Below are positions 1-6,914 of a stretch of 10,802 nucleotides of DNA, piece after piece. The DNA is from an uncultured Planctomycetaceae bacterium (GTDB lineage: Bacteria > Planctomycetota > Planctomycetia > Pirellulales > Pirellulaceae): assembly GCA_937967665.1 (NCBI GenBank), contig CALBSZ010000197.1:1-10802 (forward strand), written 5' to 3'. Position 1 is the stretch's first letter. Each line of letters begins with the position of its first letter. The notes beneath the pieces are model-generated. The model saw nothing but the letters and a program-made list of their open reading frames with translations. It was not told the origin of the DNA and searched no databases. The position numbers were made by a program, and so were the translations under genes.

Positions 1-372
1 ATGAAGCGGGATGCGGAGCAGCATGCCGACGAGGACAAATGCCTCCGTGAATTGAATGAAGCACGCAATCAAGCGGCCAACAGGTGCTACCAGCTTGAAA
101 AGTTGATGAAGGAGCACGCCGAAAAGCTCACTGATGCCGGCCGCGCGCCGCTGATTCGCGCTATTGCAATGGTGCGCGATGCCTCCAATGCGAACGACAC
201 CGCGGCCATCAAGCCGGCCGTTGAACAGCTTGAACAGGCGTTGCATAGGTTCAGCCGTTCGGTCTACCAAACGGCAACCGCCAACGCAACGAGAACGGAC
301 AAAGCGTCGCCACGCAATTGGAGCGAATGGGATGCCGACGTGATCGATGAGGATTTCGAAGTGAAAACGTGA
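1..372 (+). CDS. DnaK/Hsp70-type chaperone, C-terminal fragment (5' end outside window or missing)
   Basis: The 123 visible residues match the end of the substrate-binding region of Hsp70 chaperones. The opening MKRDAEQHADEDK corresponds to the DnaK segment with the pattern M-[VK]-[RK]-DAE-x-[NH]-A-[ED]-x-D. The stretch ELNEARNQAANRCYQLEK matches the helical lid (E. coli has ELVQTRNQGD there). The last residues, DADVIDEDFEVKT, resemble the conserved acidic tail DVVDAEFEEV. DnaK proteins are about 600-650 residues, so the ATPase domain and beta-sandwich are absent. The ATG at base 1 aligns with an internal Met of DnaK and is probably not the real start. The gene is most likely cut by the window edge, though a 5'-disrupted copy cannot be excluded. 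Planctomycetes often carry several dnaK paralogues; the short tail linker suggests this could be an accessory one. Assignment is by remembered family motifs, not alignment. Confidence 0.8.
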   Translation: MKRDAEQHADEDKCLRELNEARNQAANRCYQLEKLMKEHAEKLTDAGRAPLIRAIAMVRDASNANDTAAIKPAVEQLEQALHRFSRSVYQTATANATRTDKASPRNWSEWDADVIDEDFEVKT

Positions 373-455
373 GGCTACCTGGGCAGGACGTCGTCAGCCG
401 TCGTCGGGCCGTATCGCTGCGGTCATCGGATCAAGGACGAACAGAGAGGGCGCAG

Positions 456-460
456 AAGGA
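456..460 (+). promoter_or_regulatory. Ribosome-binding site that decides the start of the CheB-CheR kinase
   Basis: AAGGA lies 10 bases before the ATG at 471. An in-frame GTG at 369 overlaps the upstream stop codon (GTGA) but has its GAGGA 15 bases away, and would add 34 Arg/Ser-rich residues that resemble no part of a CheB domain. The ATG at 471 is therefore preferred; translational coupling from the GTG remains possible. Confidence 0.5.
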
Positions 461-470
461 AGAACATCGG

Positions 471-3400
471 ATGAGCGCACGAAACAAGGAACCGGATGTC
501 AAGCGGTCGCGTCGCGACGATCACAACCAATTGATTTACGTCGTCGGCATCGGTGCCTCGGCAGGAGGGCTGGAAGCACTTGAAAGACTCTTCAAGCACT
601 TGCCCGCTGACACGGGCATGGCCTTTGTGATCGTTCAGCATTTGTCTCCCGACTTTGATAGTGTGATGGACGAATTGCTGGTACGGCAGACCCGGATGCC
701 GATCCGCACGGTCGAGGACGGCATGGAGGTCGAGCCCAATGCGGTCTATTTGATCCCGCCGAAAAAGGAAATGATCATTTCCGACGGCAAGCTCTTGCTC
801 ACCGACAAGGACCCCAAGCACGGACTGACATTGCCCATTGATACGTTCTTGCGATCACTGGCGCAAGACTGCGGGCAGCGGAGCATCGGCGTTATCCTTT
901 CAGGGACGGGAAGCGATGGCTCGAGAGGAATTCGCGAAATCCATAGTGCGGGCGGCATGGTACTGGTGCAAAGCGAAGATTCCGCCAAGTTCGACGGCAT
1001 GCCGAAAAGCGCTCAAGAGACTGGCGTTGTCGACTTTGTCCTGTCGCCCAAACAGATCGCCGAAACACTGCAGAGTTACGCCAAGAGTCCGGTCATTAGT
1101 CAGCTTGTCGACCCCACGGAAGCACCGCCCATCAATGAAGACGGCATGAACCGTGTCACGCGACTGCTGCGAAACGCCTATGGGATCGACTTCTCGTTGT
1201 ACAAGCCTACGACCGTAACACGCAGGATCGAACGCCGCTTGCTGCTGAACCAGTCGATCGACTTTGACGACTACGTGGAGCAGATCGAATCGAATCCGCA
1301 AGAGTTGAATTTGCTCTACCACGACCTGCTGATCGGAGTCACGCAGTTTTTTCGGGATCGCGAGGCCTTTGACCTGATCGAGAAACAGGTGCTGCCCGAA
1401 TTGCTGCGCAAGCTGACTGGCGACGAGGAACTGCGTATCTGGGTCGCGGGCTGCGCAACCGGCGAAGAAGCGTATTCCCTGGCCATCCTGGTCCACGAAC
1501 AGCTTGAGGTAACAGGGCGCAAGGCGAGTGCGAAAATCTTCGCCACCGACGTTCATCAGTCGTCACTTGATGTCGCCAGTGCCGGTGTTTATGCCGAATC
1601 CGCGTTGTCGGACGTATCGGCCGAGCGCCGGCAGAAGTATTTCAGTCCCAAGGGAAAGCGCTATCAGGTGACGCCCGAACTGCGTCAAATGGTTGTCTTT
1701 GCAGAGCACAATGTGATCAAGGACGCTCCCTTCACGCGACTGGACCTGATCAGCTGTCGCAATCTGCTGATCTACCTGCAGCCCGTTGTTCAGAAGAAGG
1801 TTATTTCGTTGTTCCACTTTGGCCTGAAAACCGGCGGCTTACTGTTCTTGGGGCCGAGTGAAGGGGTGGGCGACCTGTCAGATGAGTTCAAATCACTGGA
1901 CCTGCATTGGAAAATCTATCGCAAAATACGCGACGTCAAGCTTGCCACCGACCTGCGAATGCCGGTGGCGAACCTGATTCCGCGCCTGCCACACGCTCCC
2001 ATGGTCGACACACGCGGTACAAGCAATACTCAACTGGACGCCGCTTATAGCGATATCCTGGAACGATTCACGCCCCCCTCTGTCCTGATCAACGAAAACC
2101 GCGAGGTCATTCACGTCTTCGGCGACGCCGCCAACTACCTGCATATCAAACCGGGGCCGCGCAGTAATGACGTCCTGGACCTGTTTCAAGCTGATTTGCG
2201 CACCGCGGTGGCGGGTGCAATTCAACGCGCTACCAAGGAAAAGGCAAACATCGCTTACACGGGCGTCACGTTCACGAAAGACGAACAACGAAGACAATTG
2301 AAGTTGAGCGTCCTGCCGCTGGCAGCAAGACAGGACGAGCTGAACTACATGTTGATTACCCTGGAGGAACTCAAGCCGCCGTCTCCCGTAGATACTCCCG
2401 AGCCAATGGATGCGGGCGAGGTGTCGCGCGACCGCATCGCGCAACTGGAATCGGAACTGCGTCACAGTAAGGAAAACTTGCAAACAACGATTGAGGAACT
2501 GGAAACGAGTAACGAAGAACTTCACGCCACCAACGAGGAACTGGTGGCGTCGAACGAGGAATTGCAGAGCACGAACGAAGAACTGCACTCCGTCAATGAA
2601 GAGCTCTATACCGTGAACGCCGAATACCAACGTAAGATCAGCGAGCTCACGGAACTGACCGAGGATATGGATAACCTGCTGGCCAGCACCGATGTGGGTG
2701 TGCTTTTCCTGGACAACGACCTTTGCATTCGCAAATTCACGCCGGGCGTGGCGGGACTGTTAAATATCGTGGAACAAGACGTCGGGCGCGCGTTCGAACA
2801 CTTCACGCACAATCTGCAGCATGACACCTTGATGAAAGACGTCCGCTGGGTACTGACAACACACACGCCGTTCGAGAAGGAGGTCCGAGACAGATCGGGA
2901 CACTGGCACTTGCTGCGCGTGCTGCCCTACCAGTCCAAGACCGATGTCGCAGGAGTGGTACTTACCCTGATCGATATCGATACCATCAAGCAGGCGGAAA
3001 TGGAACTCCACGGAAAACAACAACAACTCCAGGGCGTGCTCGACAATTCACCAGCATTCCTGTACGTGAAAGATCTGGAGGGACGCTATTTGATGGTCAA
3101 CCGGCGCTGCCGCCGTGTGCTGGATCACAAACCACACGAAGTGCTCGGCAAGACGAACTACGAGTTGCTCCAACGCGCCGTCGCAGACCGATTGGCAGCG
3201 CATGAGCATGCCGTTCGGGACCTTGGCAAGGAAGTCGAAGTGGAAGAGGTCATTCCCCGCAAGGGAAAAGGGCGGACCTATCTGGCCAACTTCTATCCGC
3301 TGCGCGACGAAAGTGGGCAGATCGTGGCGACGGCCGGTATCCTGACAGATATTACGCGGCAAAAGCTGTCTCAACGACGGGCTCGCGAAGCAGTGCGGTA

Positions 3401-4511
3401 CCGCGACCAGTTTCTAGCCATGCTGTCGCACGAGTTACGCAACCCTTTGGCTGCCATTTCCGGAGCGACGGAGTTGTTGCGGGGATGGGATATGAAGAAT
3501 GGCAAACTGAAACAGATTTGCGATGTCATCTCTCGGCAGTCGGAATTGACCAGTCGGTTGCTGGACGACCTGCTTGACGTATCCCGTATCGCGCGAGGCA
3601 AGATTGACCTGCGAAAAGACATCGTCGACCTTCGCGATACCGCACAAGCGGCTGTCGAAGCAACTCGTTCCATAATCGTACAGCACGAACACACGTTGCA
3701 TCTCGACTTCGTAGACGAACCGCTATGGGTTGACGGTGATGCTGTTAGATTGCAGCAGATTCAAGTCAACCTGTTGGTGAACGCGGCCAAATACACGCCG
3801 AACGGCGGTACGATTACATTTCGATTGGTACGCGAGGATGGCAAGGCGTTTATCTCCGTCACCGACACGGGAGTCGGCATGACGAAGGAATTCCAGACAA
3901 GGGCGTTTGAGCCTTTCGCTCAATCCAAGAGCACGCTGGATCGCAGCGACGGCGGACTCGGCTTGGGGCTGACGCTGGTCCGCGCCCTTGTAGAAATGCA
4001 CGACGGCGAAGTCCACGCCCACAGTCGCGGGAAGGGAAAAGGCAGCGAGTTCACCGTGTGGCTACCGTTGACAGCGAAATCAAGGGATCGGACAAGGGAT
4101 CGTGCCCTGGAATCGGAAGCGGCAACCGCGGCGCGGCCGCTTAAACTGCTGATCGTCGAAGACAACGAGGACGTGCGAGAAATGACCCGCATGCTGCTGG
4201 AACTTCACGGCTACGAAGTCTGTACCGCCAACGACGGCCAGGCGGGCCTGACTGCCATCGATGCGGAGCAACCGGATGTCGCTCTTGTCGATATCGGACT
4301 TCCAGAACTGGACGGCTACGAGTTTGCCAGGCAAGTTCGCAAGAAACGCCAGGATATCTACCTGATCGCCCTGACCGGCTACGGTCAACAGCGAGATCGC
4401 GAGCAGTCCGCTGCGTGCGGTTTTCAGGAACACATGACCAAACCTGTCAACTTCGACCATTTGAAGCTCGTTCTGGCCAGGGTTGCGGACCTGCCACCCG
4501 CCATTGGCTGA
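471..4511 (+). CDS. CheB-CheR-PAS-PAS hybrid histidine kinase with C-terminal receiver
   Basis: This 1346-residue protein has no visible membrane segment or signal peptide, so it is probably cytoplasmic. Domains in order are as follows. CheB methylesterase, about 20-205, has its catalytic triad as S30 (GASAGG), H57 (VQHL) and D149 (GTGSDG). CheR methyltransferase, about 225-485, has the SAM-binding motif WVAGCATGEEAYS near 324 and ISCRNLLIYL further on. A PAS-like linker covers about 520-625. A heptad coiled coil covers about 655-735. Two PAS domains cover about 740-840 and 846-964. HisKA carries LSHELRNP with phospho-acceptor H987. HATPase_c has the N box N1104, G1 box D1132 (DTGVGM) and GGLGLGL. 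The receiver, about 1224-1340, has phospho-acceptor D1274 and K1324. Every key residue is present, so all modules look active. The fusion is known in bacteria but its signal is usually unknown. It has no N-terminal CheB receiver; its own C-terminal receiver may act in cis or pass phosphate on. No chemoreceptor, cheA or cheW is nearby. Confidence 0.93.
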   Translation: MSARNKEPDVKRSRRDDHNQLIYVVGIGASAGGLEALERLFKHLPADTGMAFVIVQHLSPDFDSVMDELLVRQTRMPIRTVEDGMEVEPNAVYLIPPKKEMIISDGKLLLTDKDPKHGLTLPIDTFLRSLAQDCGQRSIGVILSGTGSDGSRGIREIHSAGGMVLVQSEDSAKFDGMPKSAQETGVVDFVLSPKQIAETLQSYAKSPVISQLVDPTEAPPINEDGMNRVTRLLRNAYGIDFSLYKPTTVTRRIERRLLLNQSIDFDDYVEQIESNPQELNLLYHDLLIGVTQFFRDREAFDLIEKQVLPELLRKLTGDEELRIWVAGCATGEEAYSLAILVHEQLEVTGRKASAKIFATDVHQSSLDVASAGVYAESALSDVSAERRQKYFSPKGKRYQVTPELRQMVVFAEHNVIKDAPFTRLDLISCRNLLIYLQPVVQKKVISLFHFGLKTGGLLFLGPSEGVGDLSDEFKSLDLHWKIYRKIRDVKLATDLRMPVANLIPRLPHAPMVDTRGTSNTQLDAAYSDILERFTPPSVLINENREVIHVFGDAANYLHIKPGPRSNDVLDLFQADLRTAVAGAIQRATKEKANIAYTGVTFTKDEQRRQLKLSVLPLAARQDELNYMLITLEELKPPSPVDTPEPMDAGEVSRDRIAQLESELRHSKENLQTTIEELETSNEELHATNEELVASNEELQSTNEELHSVNEELYTVNAEYQRKISELTELTEDMDNLLASTDVGVLFLDNDLCIRKFTPGVAGLLNIVEQDVGRAFEHFTHNLQHDTLMKDVRWVLTTHTPFEKEVRDRSGHWHLLRVLPYQSKTDVAGVVLTLIDIDTIKQAEMELHGKQQQLQGVLDNSPAFLYVKDLEGRYLMVNRRCRRVLDHKPHEVLGKTNYELLQRAVADRLAAHEHAVRDLGKEVEVEEVIPRKGKGRTYLANFYPLRDESGQIVATAGILTDITRQKLSQRRAREAVRYRDQFLAMLSHELRNPLAAISGATELLRGWDMKNGKLKQICDVISRQSELTSRLLDDLLDVSRIARGKIDLRKDIVDLRDTAQAAVEATRSIIVQHEHTLHLDFVDEPLWVDGDAVRLQQIQVNLLVNAAKYTPNGGTITFRLVREDGKAFISVTDTGVGMTKEFQTRAFEPFAQSKSTLDRSDGGLGLGLTLVRALVEMHDGEVHAHSRGKGKGSEFTVWLPLTAKSRDRTRDRALESEAATAARPLKLLIVEDNEDVREMTRMLLELHGYEVCTANDGQAGLTAIDAEQPDVALVDIGLPELDGYEFARQVRKKRQDIYLIALTGYGQQRDREQSAACGFQEHMTKPVNFDHLKLVLARVADLPPAIG
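2490..2615 (+). repeat. Six in-frame 21-base heptad repeats coding for a NEEL coiled coil
   Basis: Within the kinase gene, residues 674-715 form six seven-residue units of the form [N/I]-EEL-x-x-x (IEELETS, NEELHAT, NEELVAS, NEELQST, NEELHSV, NEELYTV), ending in NAEYQRK. Leu recurs every seventh residue, as expected for a parallel coiled coil or signalling helix between the CheR/linker part and the first PAS domain. The repeat is conserved in protein sequence across CheB-CheR-PAS fusions (general knowledge). DNA identity between units is only partial, with mixed GAA/GAG and AAC/AAT codons, so this is an old protein repeat and not a recent expansion. Confidence 0.85.
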
Positions 4512-4539
4512 AAACCGTGACGCCTGCCCCGTTGAGAAC

Positions 4540-4567
4540 CGCGACGGCCGGGACCGGAGCCGTCGCG
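4540..4567 (+). terminator. GC-rich hairpin 28 bases after the kinase gene, possible terminator
   Basis: CGCGACGGC (4540-4548) and GCCGTCGCG (4559-4567) form a perfect nine-base-pair stem with a ten-base loop. The stem begins 28 bases after the kinase stop codon, the right place for a transcription terminator. There is no U tract after it, so Rho-independent action is uncertain; it may protect the mRNA 3' end. Confidence 0.4.
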
Positions 4568-4620
4568 ATACGGCCCGCAAAACGCTCGAAACGCCGCCGC
4601 CTCGTTCCGTCGATTCTGAA

Positions 4621-4642
4621 CCGCTAAAAAGCCATTTAGCGG
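4621..4642. other. Perfect hairpin/dyad in the lepA upstream region
   Basis: CCGCTAAA (4621-4628) and TTTAGCGG (4635-4642) are perfect inverted repeats around a six-base AAGCCA spacer. The dyad is symmetric at DNA level, so it may be a protein-binding site as well as an RNA hairpin. Its right arm covers the candidate -35 position of the lepA promoter. It could equally be a second terminator for the kinase gene, although no U tract follows. Confidence 0.4.
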
Positions 4643-4663
4643 AACACAGGCTTCGATTACAAT
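4635..4663 (+). promoter_or_regulatory. Candidate sigma-70-type promoter of lepA
   Basis: TACAAT at 4658-4663 fits a -10 box in five of six positions. Seventeen bases upstream, TTTAGC (4635-4640) is a weak -35 box. A transcript from here would start near 4670 and have a leader of about 65 bases. The box pair was found by eye, so confidence is low. Confidence 0.3.
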
Positions 4664-4735
4664 ACTGCGTCCAAATCCTCGTAGCACCTAGCGAGGTAGA
4701 CCTCACCGGAACACAAGGCGGCTGACCCTTTCACC

Positions 4736-6550
4736 ATGCCCAAAATTGATTGTAAGTACATCCGAAATTTCTGCATTGTCGCGCATATCGATCATGGCAA
4801 GAGCACGCTTGCGGATCGGTTGCTCGAATCGACCGGCACCGTTTCCAAACGCGAGATGAAAGAACAGTTGCTGGACGATATGGCGCTGGAACGCGCCCGC
4901 GGCATCACCATCAAGGCTCGCGCGGTCACCATGAACTACAGCTACGAGGGAAAGACCTACGAGTTGAATCTGATCGATACGCCGGGACACGTCGATTTCC
5001 ACTACGAGGTTTCACGCTCGTTGACCTGTTGCGAAGGCGCGTTGCTGCTGGTCGACGCGTTTCAAGGGGTCGAAGCGCAGACCGTGGCCAACGCGTTCGC
5101 CGCGATGGAACACGACCTGATGATCTTGCCCGTGATCAACAAGATCGACCTGACTCACGCTCGTCCCGATGAAGTTGCGGACGAAATAGAACAGTCGCTT
5201 GGCATCGACCCCTTCGACGTCCTGAGGGTCAGTGCCAAGTCGGGAATCGGCATTAGCGAGTTGCTGAAGGCGGTCGTGGAAAAGGTGCCGCCGCCGAAGG
5301 GCGACCCCCAGGCACCACTGCAGGCGATGGTGTTCGATTCGCACTATGACGAGTTCCGAGGGGCGATCACCTACATTCGCATTATGAACGGAACTTTGAC
5401 GAGGGGCCAGAAGATCCGTTTCCTGCGCGCCGGCACGAACCATGAAGTACTTGAATTGGGACAGTTCACGCCCAAGAAGTCGCCTCGTGAATCGTTGCAG
5501 GCCGGCGAAGTCGGTTACGTGATCTGCAATATCAAGTCGATTGACGAAGTCAACATCGGCGACACGTTGACCATTCCGGGCGAAGGGGCCGCGTCACCGC
5601 TGCCAGGTTATCAGGAGCCGAAGCGGATGGTCTATTGCGGATTATATCCTTCGGACGGGCAGGATTTTGAAGAACTGCGCGATGCTCTGAGCCGGCTGGC
5701 GATTAACGATCCGAGCTTCGAATTTGAACCGGAAACGAGCGATGCGCTGGGCTTTGGTTTTCGCTGCGGGTTCCTGGGCCTGTTGCATATGGAAATCGTG
5801 CAGCAGCGTCTGGAACAGGAATCCGATGTCGACCTGGTCCAGACCGCGCCGAATGTTACTTATGAGATCATTAATCACCGCGGTGAAGTGCGCGAAATCC
5901 ACAAGCCTCAGGACGTGCCCGATTCCGGCGAGATTGCCGAATTCCGTCAGCCGCTTGTCCGGGTGAATCTGATCATGCCGTCGGAGTACATTGGGGCGGT
6001 AATCAAACTTTGCCAGGACCGGCGCGGCGTGGCCAAAGGCCAGGAGTATCTCTCCCCGACGCGTACCATGTTGACGTATGAGCTGCCGCTGGCCGAAGTC
6101 ATCTATGACCTGCATGACAAGTTGAAAAGCGCCACCCGTGGATACGGGACGATGGATTACGAAGTCATCGGCTACTTTCCAGCGGACCTGGTTCGTATGG
6201 ACATCCTGGTCAACGGCAAGCGAGTTGATGCGCTGTCGGTGATTTGCGACCGCGCGGATGCGGATCGACGCGGCCGTTCCGTGGTGAGGCGGCTGAAACA
6301 GGAAATCGACCGGCACATGTTCGAGGTCGCCGTCCAGGCCGCCATTGGCTCACGCGTGATCGCTCGGGAAACCGTGCCAGCGTTACGCAAGAACGTCACC
6401 GCCAAATGTTACGGCGGCGACATTTCCCGGAAACGCAAGCTCTGGGCGAAGCAGAAGGAAGGCAAGAAGCGGATGAAGTCGATCGGTCAGGTTGATATCC
6501 CGCAAAAAGCCTTCATGGCTGTGCTGGATACGGGCGACCAGAAGAACTGA
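4736..6550 (+). CDS. lepA: Elongation factor 4 (LepA), ribosomal back-translocase GTPase
   Basis: The 604-residue product has the normal length of LepA/EF4, a translational GTPase that binds the ribosome and acts on stalled or mistranslocated complexes; it sits in the cytoplasm or at the inner membrane. The N-terminus IRNFCIVAHIDHGKSTLADRLL carries the P loop A16-HIDHGKS. The switch II motif DTPGH starts at D81, the guanine-specificity motif NKID at N135, and the SAK motif at S166. EF-G-like domains II, III and V follow (for example RCGFLGLLHMEIVQQRLEQE). The basic C-terminal domain unique to LepA ends with KKRMKSIGQVDIPQKAFMAVL. The start ATG gives the usual short N-terminal extension. No strong Shine-Dalgarno site is seen (an AAGG lies 17 bases upstream). 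The gene stands alone on this strand and converges on the cold-shock gene. Confidence 0.98.
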   Translation: MPKIDCKYIRNFCIVAHIDHGKSTLADRLLESTGTVSKREMKEQLLDDMALERARGITIKARAVTMNYSYEGKTYELNLIDTPGHVDFHYEVSRSLTCCEGALLLVDAFQGVEAQTVANAFAAMEHDLMILPVINKIDLTHARPDEVADEIEQSLGIDPFDVLRVSAKSGIGISELLKAVVEKVPPPKGDPQAPLQAMVFDSHYDEFRGAITYIRIMNGTLTRGQKIRFLRAGTNHEVLELGQFTPKKSPRESLQAGEVGYVICNIKSIDEVNIGDTLTIPGEGAASPLPGYQEPKRMVYCGLYPSDGQDFEELRDALSRLAINDPSFEFEPETSDALGFGFRCGFLGLLHMEIVQQRLEQESDVDLVQTAPNVTYEIINHRGEVREIHKPQDVPDSGEIAEFRQPLVRVNLIMPSEYIGAVIKLCQDRRGVAKGQEYLSPTRTMLTYELPLAEVIYDLHDKLKSATRGYGTMDYEVIGYFPADLVRMDILVNGKRVDALSVICDRADADRRGRSVVRRLKQEIDRHMFEVAVQAAIGSRVIARETVPALRKNVTAKCYGGDISRKRKLWAKQKEGKKRMKSIGQVDIPQKAFMAVLDTGDQKN

Positions 6551-6560
6551 GTCGACTCAG
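6547..6560. other. 14-base perfect palindrome containing both convergent stop codons
   Basis: CTGAGTCGACTCAG is its own reverse complement. It contains the lepA stop codon TGA (6548-6550) and, symmetrically on the other strand, the TGA stop of the cold-shock gene (6557-6559). In RNA it can fold as a five-base-pair stem with a TCGA loop on either transcript. It is too weak, and lacks a U tract, to call a terminator with confidence. Confidence 0.5.
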
Positions 6561-6832
6561 CGCCACGTCGGCTTCTTCTTCCGGGCGCGGGGATGTCGAT
6601 GCGGGACTTTTTCCACTTCCTCGAAGGCATGCTCCGCAGGCTGGACGACACGCGCGCGGGGCTTCGCAGCTTCCTTGTCGGCCACGTAGCGAACGCACTG
6701 ACCGCTTTGTAGCGACGCGAATGCTTCCCCCACATCGGCCTGATGAAAAAAGAGGTCGTCGCTGCCATCCTCGGGCCGGATGAAGCCGAATCCCCTTTCC
6801 GCGACCAGAGAAATGATCTTGCCAATCGGCAT
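6557..6832 (-). CDS. Cold-shock-domain nucleic-acid-binding protein with basic tail
   Basis: The 91-residue product has a cold-shock (OB-fold) domain in residues 1-63. GKIISLVAERGFGFIRPEDG contains RNP1 (RGFGFIRP, from R13), and DLFFHQADV (from D26) is RNP2. Such proteins bind single-stranded RNA or DNA and act as RNA chaperones in the cytoplasm. Classical CspA-type proteins are about 66-70 residues; this one adds roughly 25 residues ending in a basic stretch (HRHPRARKKKPTWR) that may strengthen RNA binding. The start is fixed: an in-frame stop lies just upstream (6845-6847) and MPIGKI matches the family N-terminus. No good Shine-Dalgarno sequence precedes it. The gene follows the sugar operon on the same strand, separated by a U-tailed hairpin. 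Confidence 0.88.
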   Translation of the reverse strand: MPIGKIISLVAERGFGFIRPEDGSDDLFFHQADVGEAFASLQSGQCVRYVADKEAAKPRARVVQPAEHAFEEVEKVPHRHPRARKKKPTWR

Positions 6833-6850
6833 CGCTATCGCTCGCTATCC

Positions 6851-6903
6851 AAAAAAAACTCGCGGCGCCCCTTTGTACCAACGCTGGGACGACGAACGCC
6901 GCG
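6851..6903 (-). terminator. Intrinsic-terminator-like hairpin with U8 tract after the dehydrogenase
   Basis: Read on the minus strand, CGCGGCG (6897-6903) pairs with CGCCGCG (6861-6867) over a 29-base loop that has a further CCC/GGG pairing. Two bases later there is a run of eight U residues (6851-6858). It lies 11 bases after the dehydrogenase stop codon, which suits an operon terminator. The loop is longer than usual. The U run ends only 18 bases before the cold-shock start codon, so it could also be a regulatory leader element. Confidence 0.6.
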
Positions 6904-6914
6904 CACTCTCTATG

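Noticed and set aside
369..470. N-terminal extension of the kinase from the GTG at 369
   Set aside because: The GTGA overlap is tempting, but its ribosome site is 15 bases away and the 34 extra residues are Arg/Ser-rich with no CheB similarity; the ATG at 471 has a better-placed AAGGA.
1893..2630. 245-codon minus-strand open frame inside the kinase gene
   Set aside because: It mirrors the NEEL repeats as a Phe/Val/Arg-rich repeat and lies wholly opposite a well-supported domain protein.
4080..4706. 208-codon minus-strand frame spanning the kinase 3' end and the lepA upstream spacer
   Set aside because: Mostly antisense to the receiver domain, low-complexity Arg/Ser composition, and it runs through both hairpins; no family resemblance.
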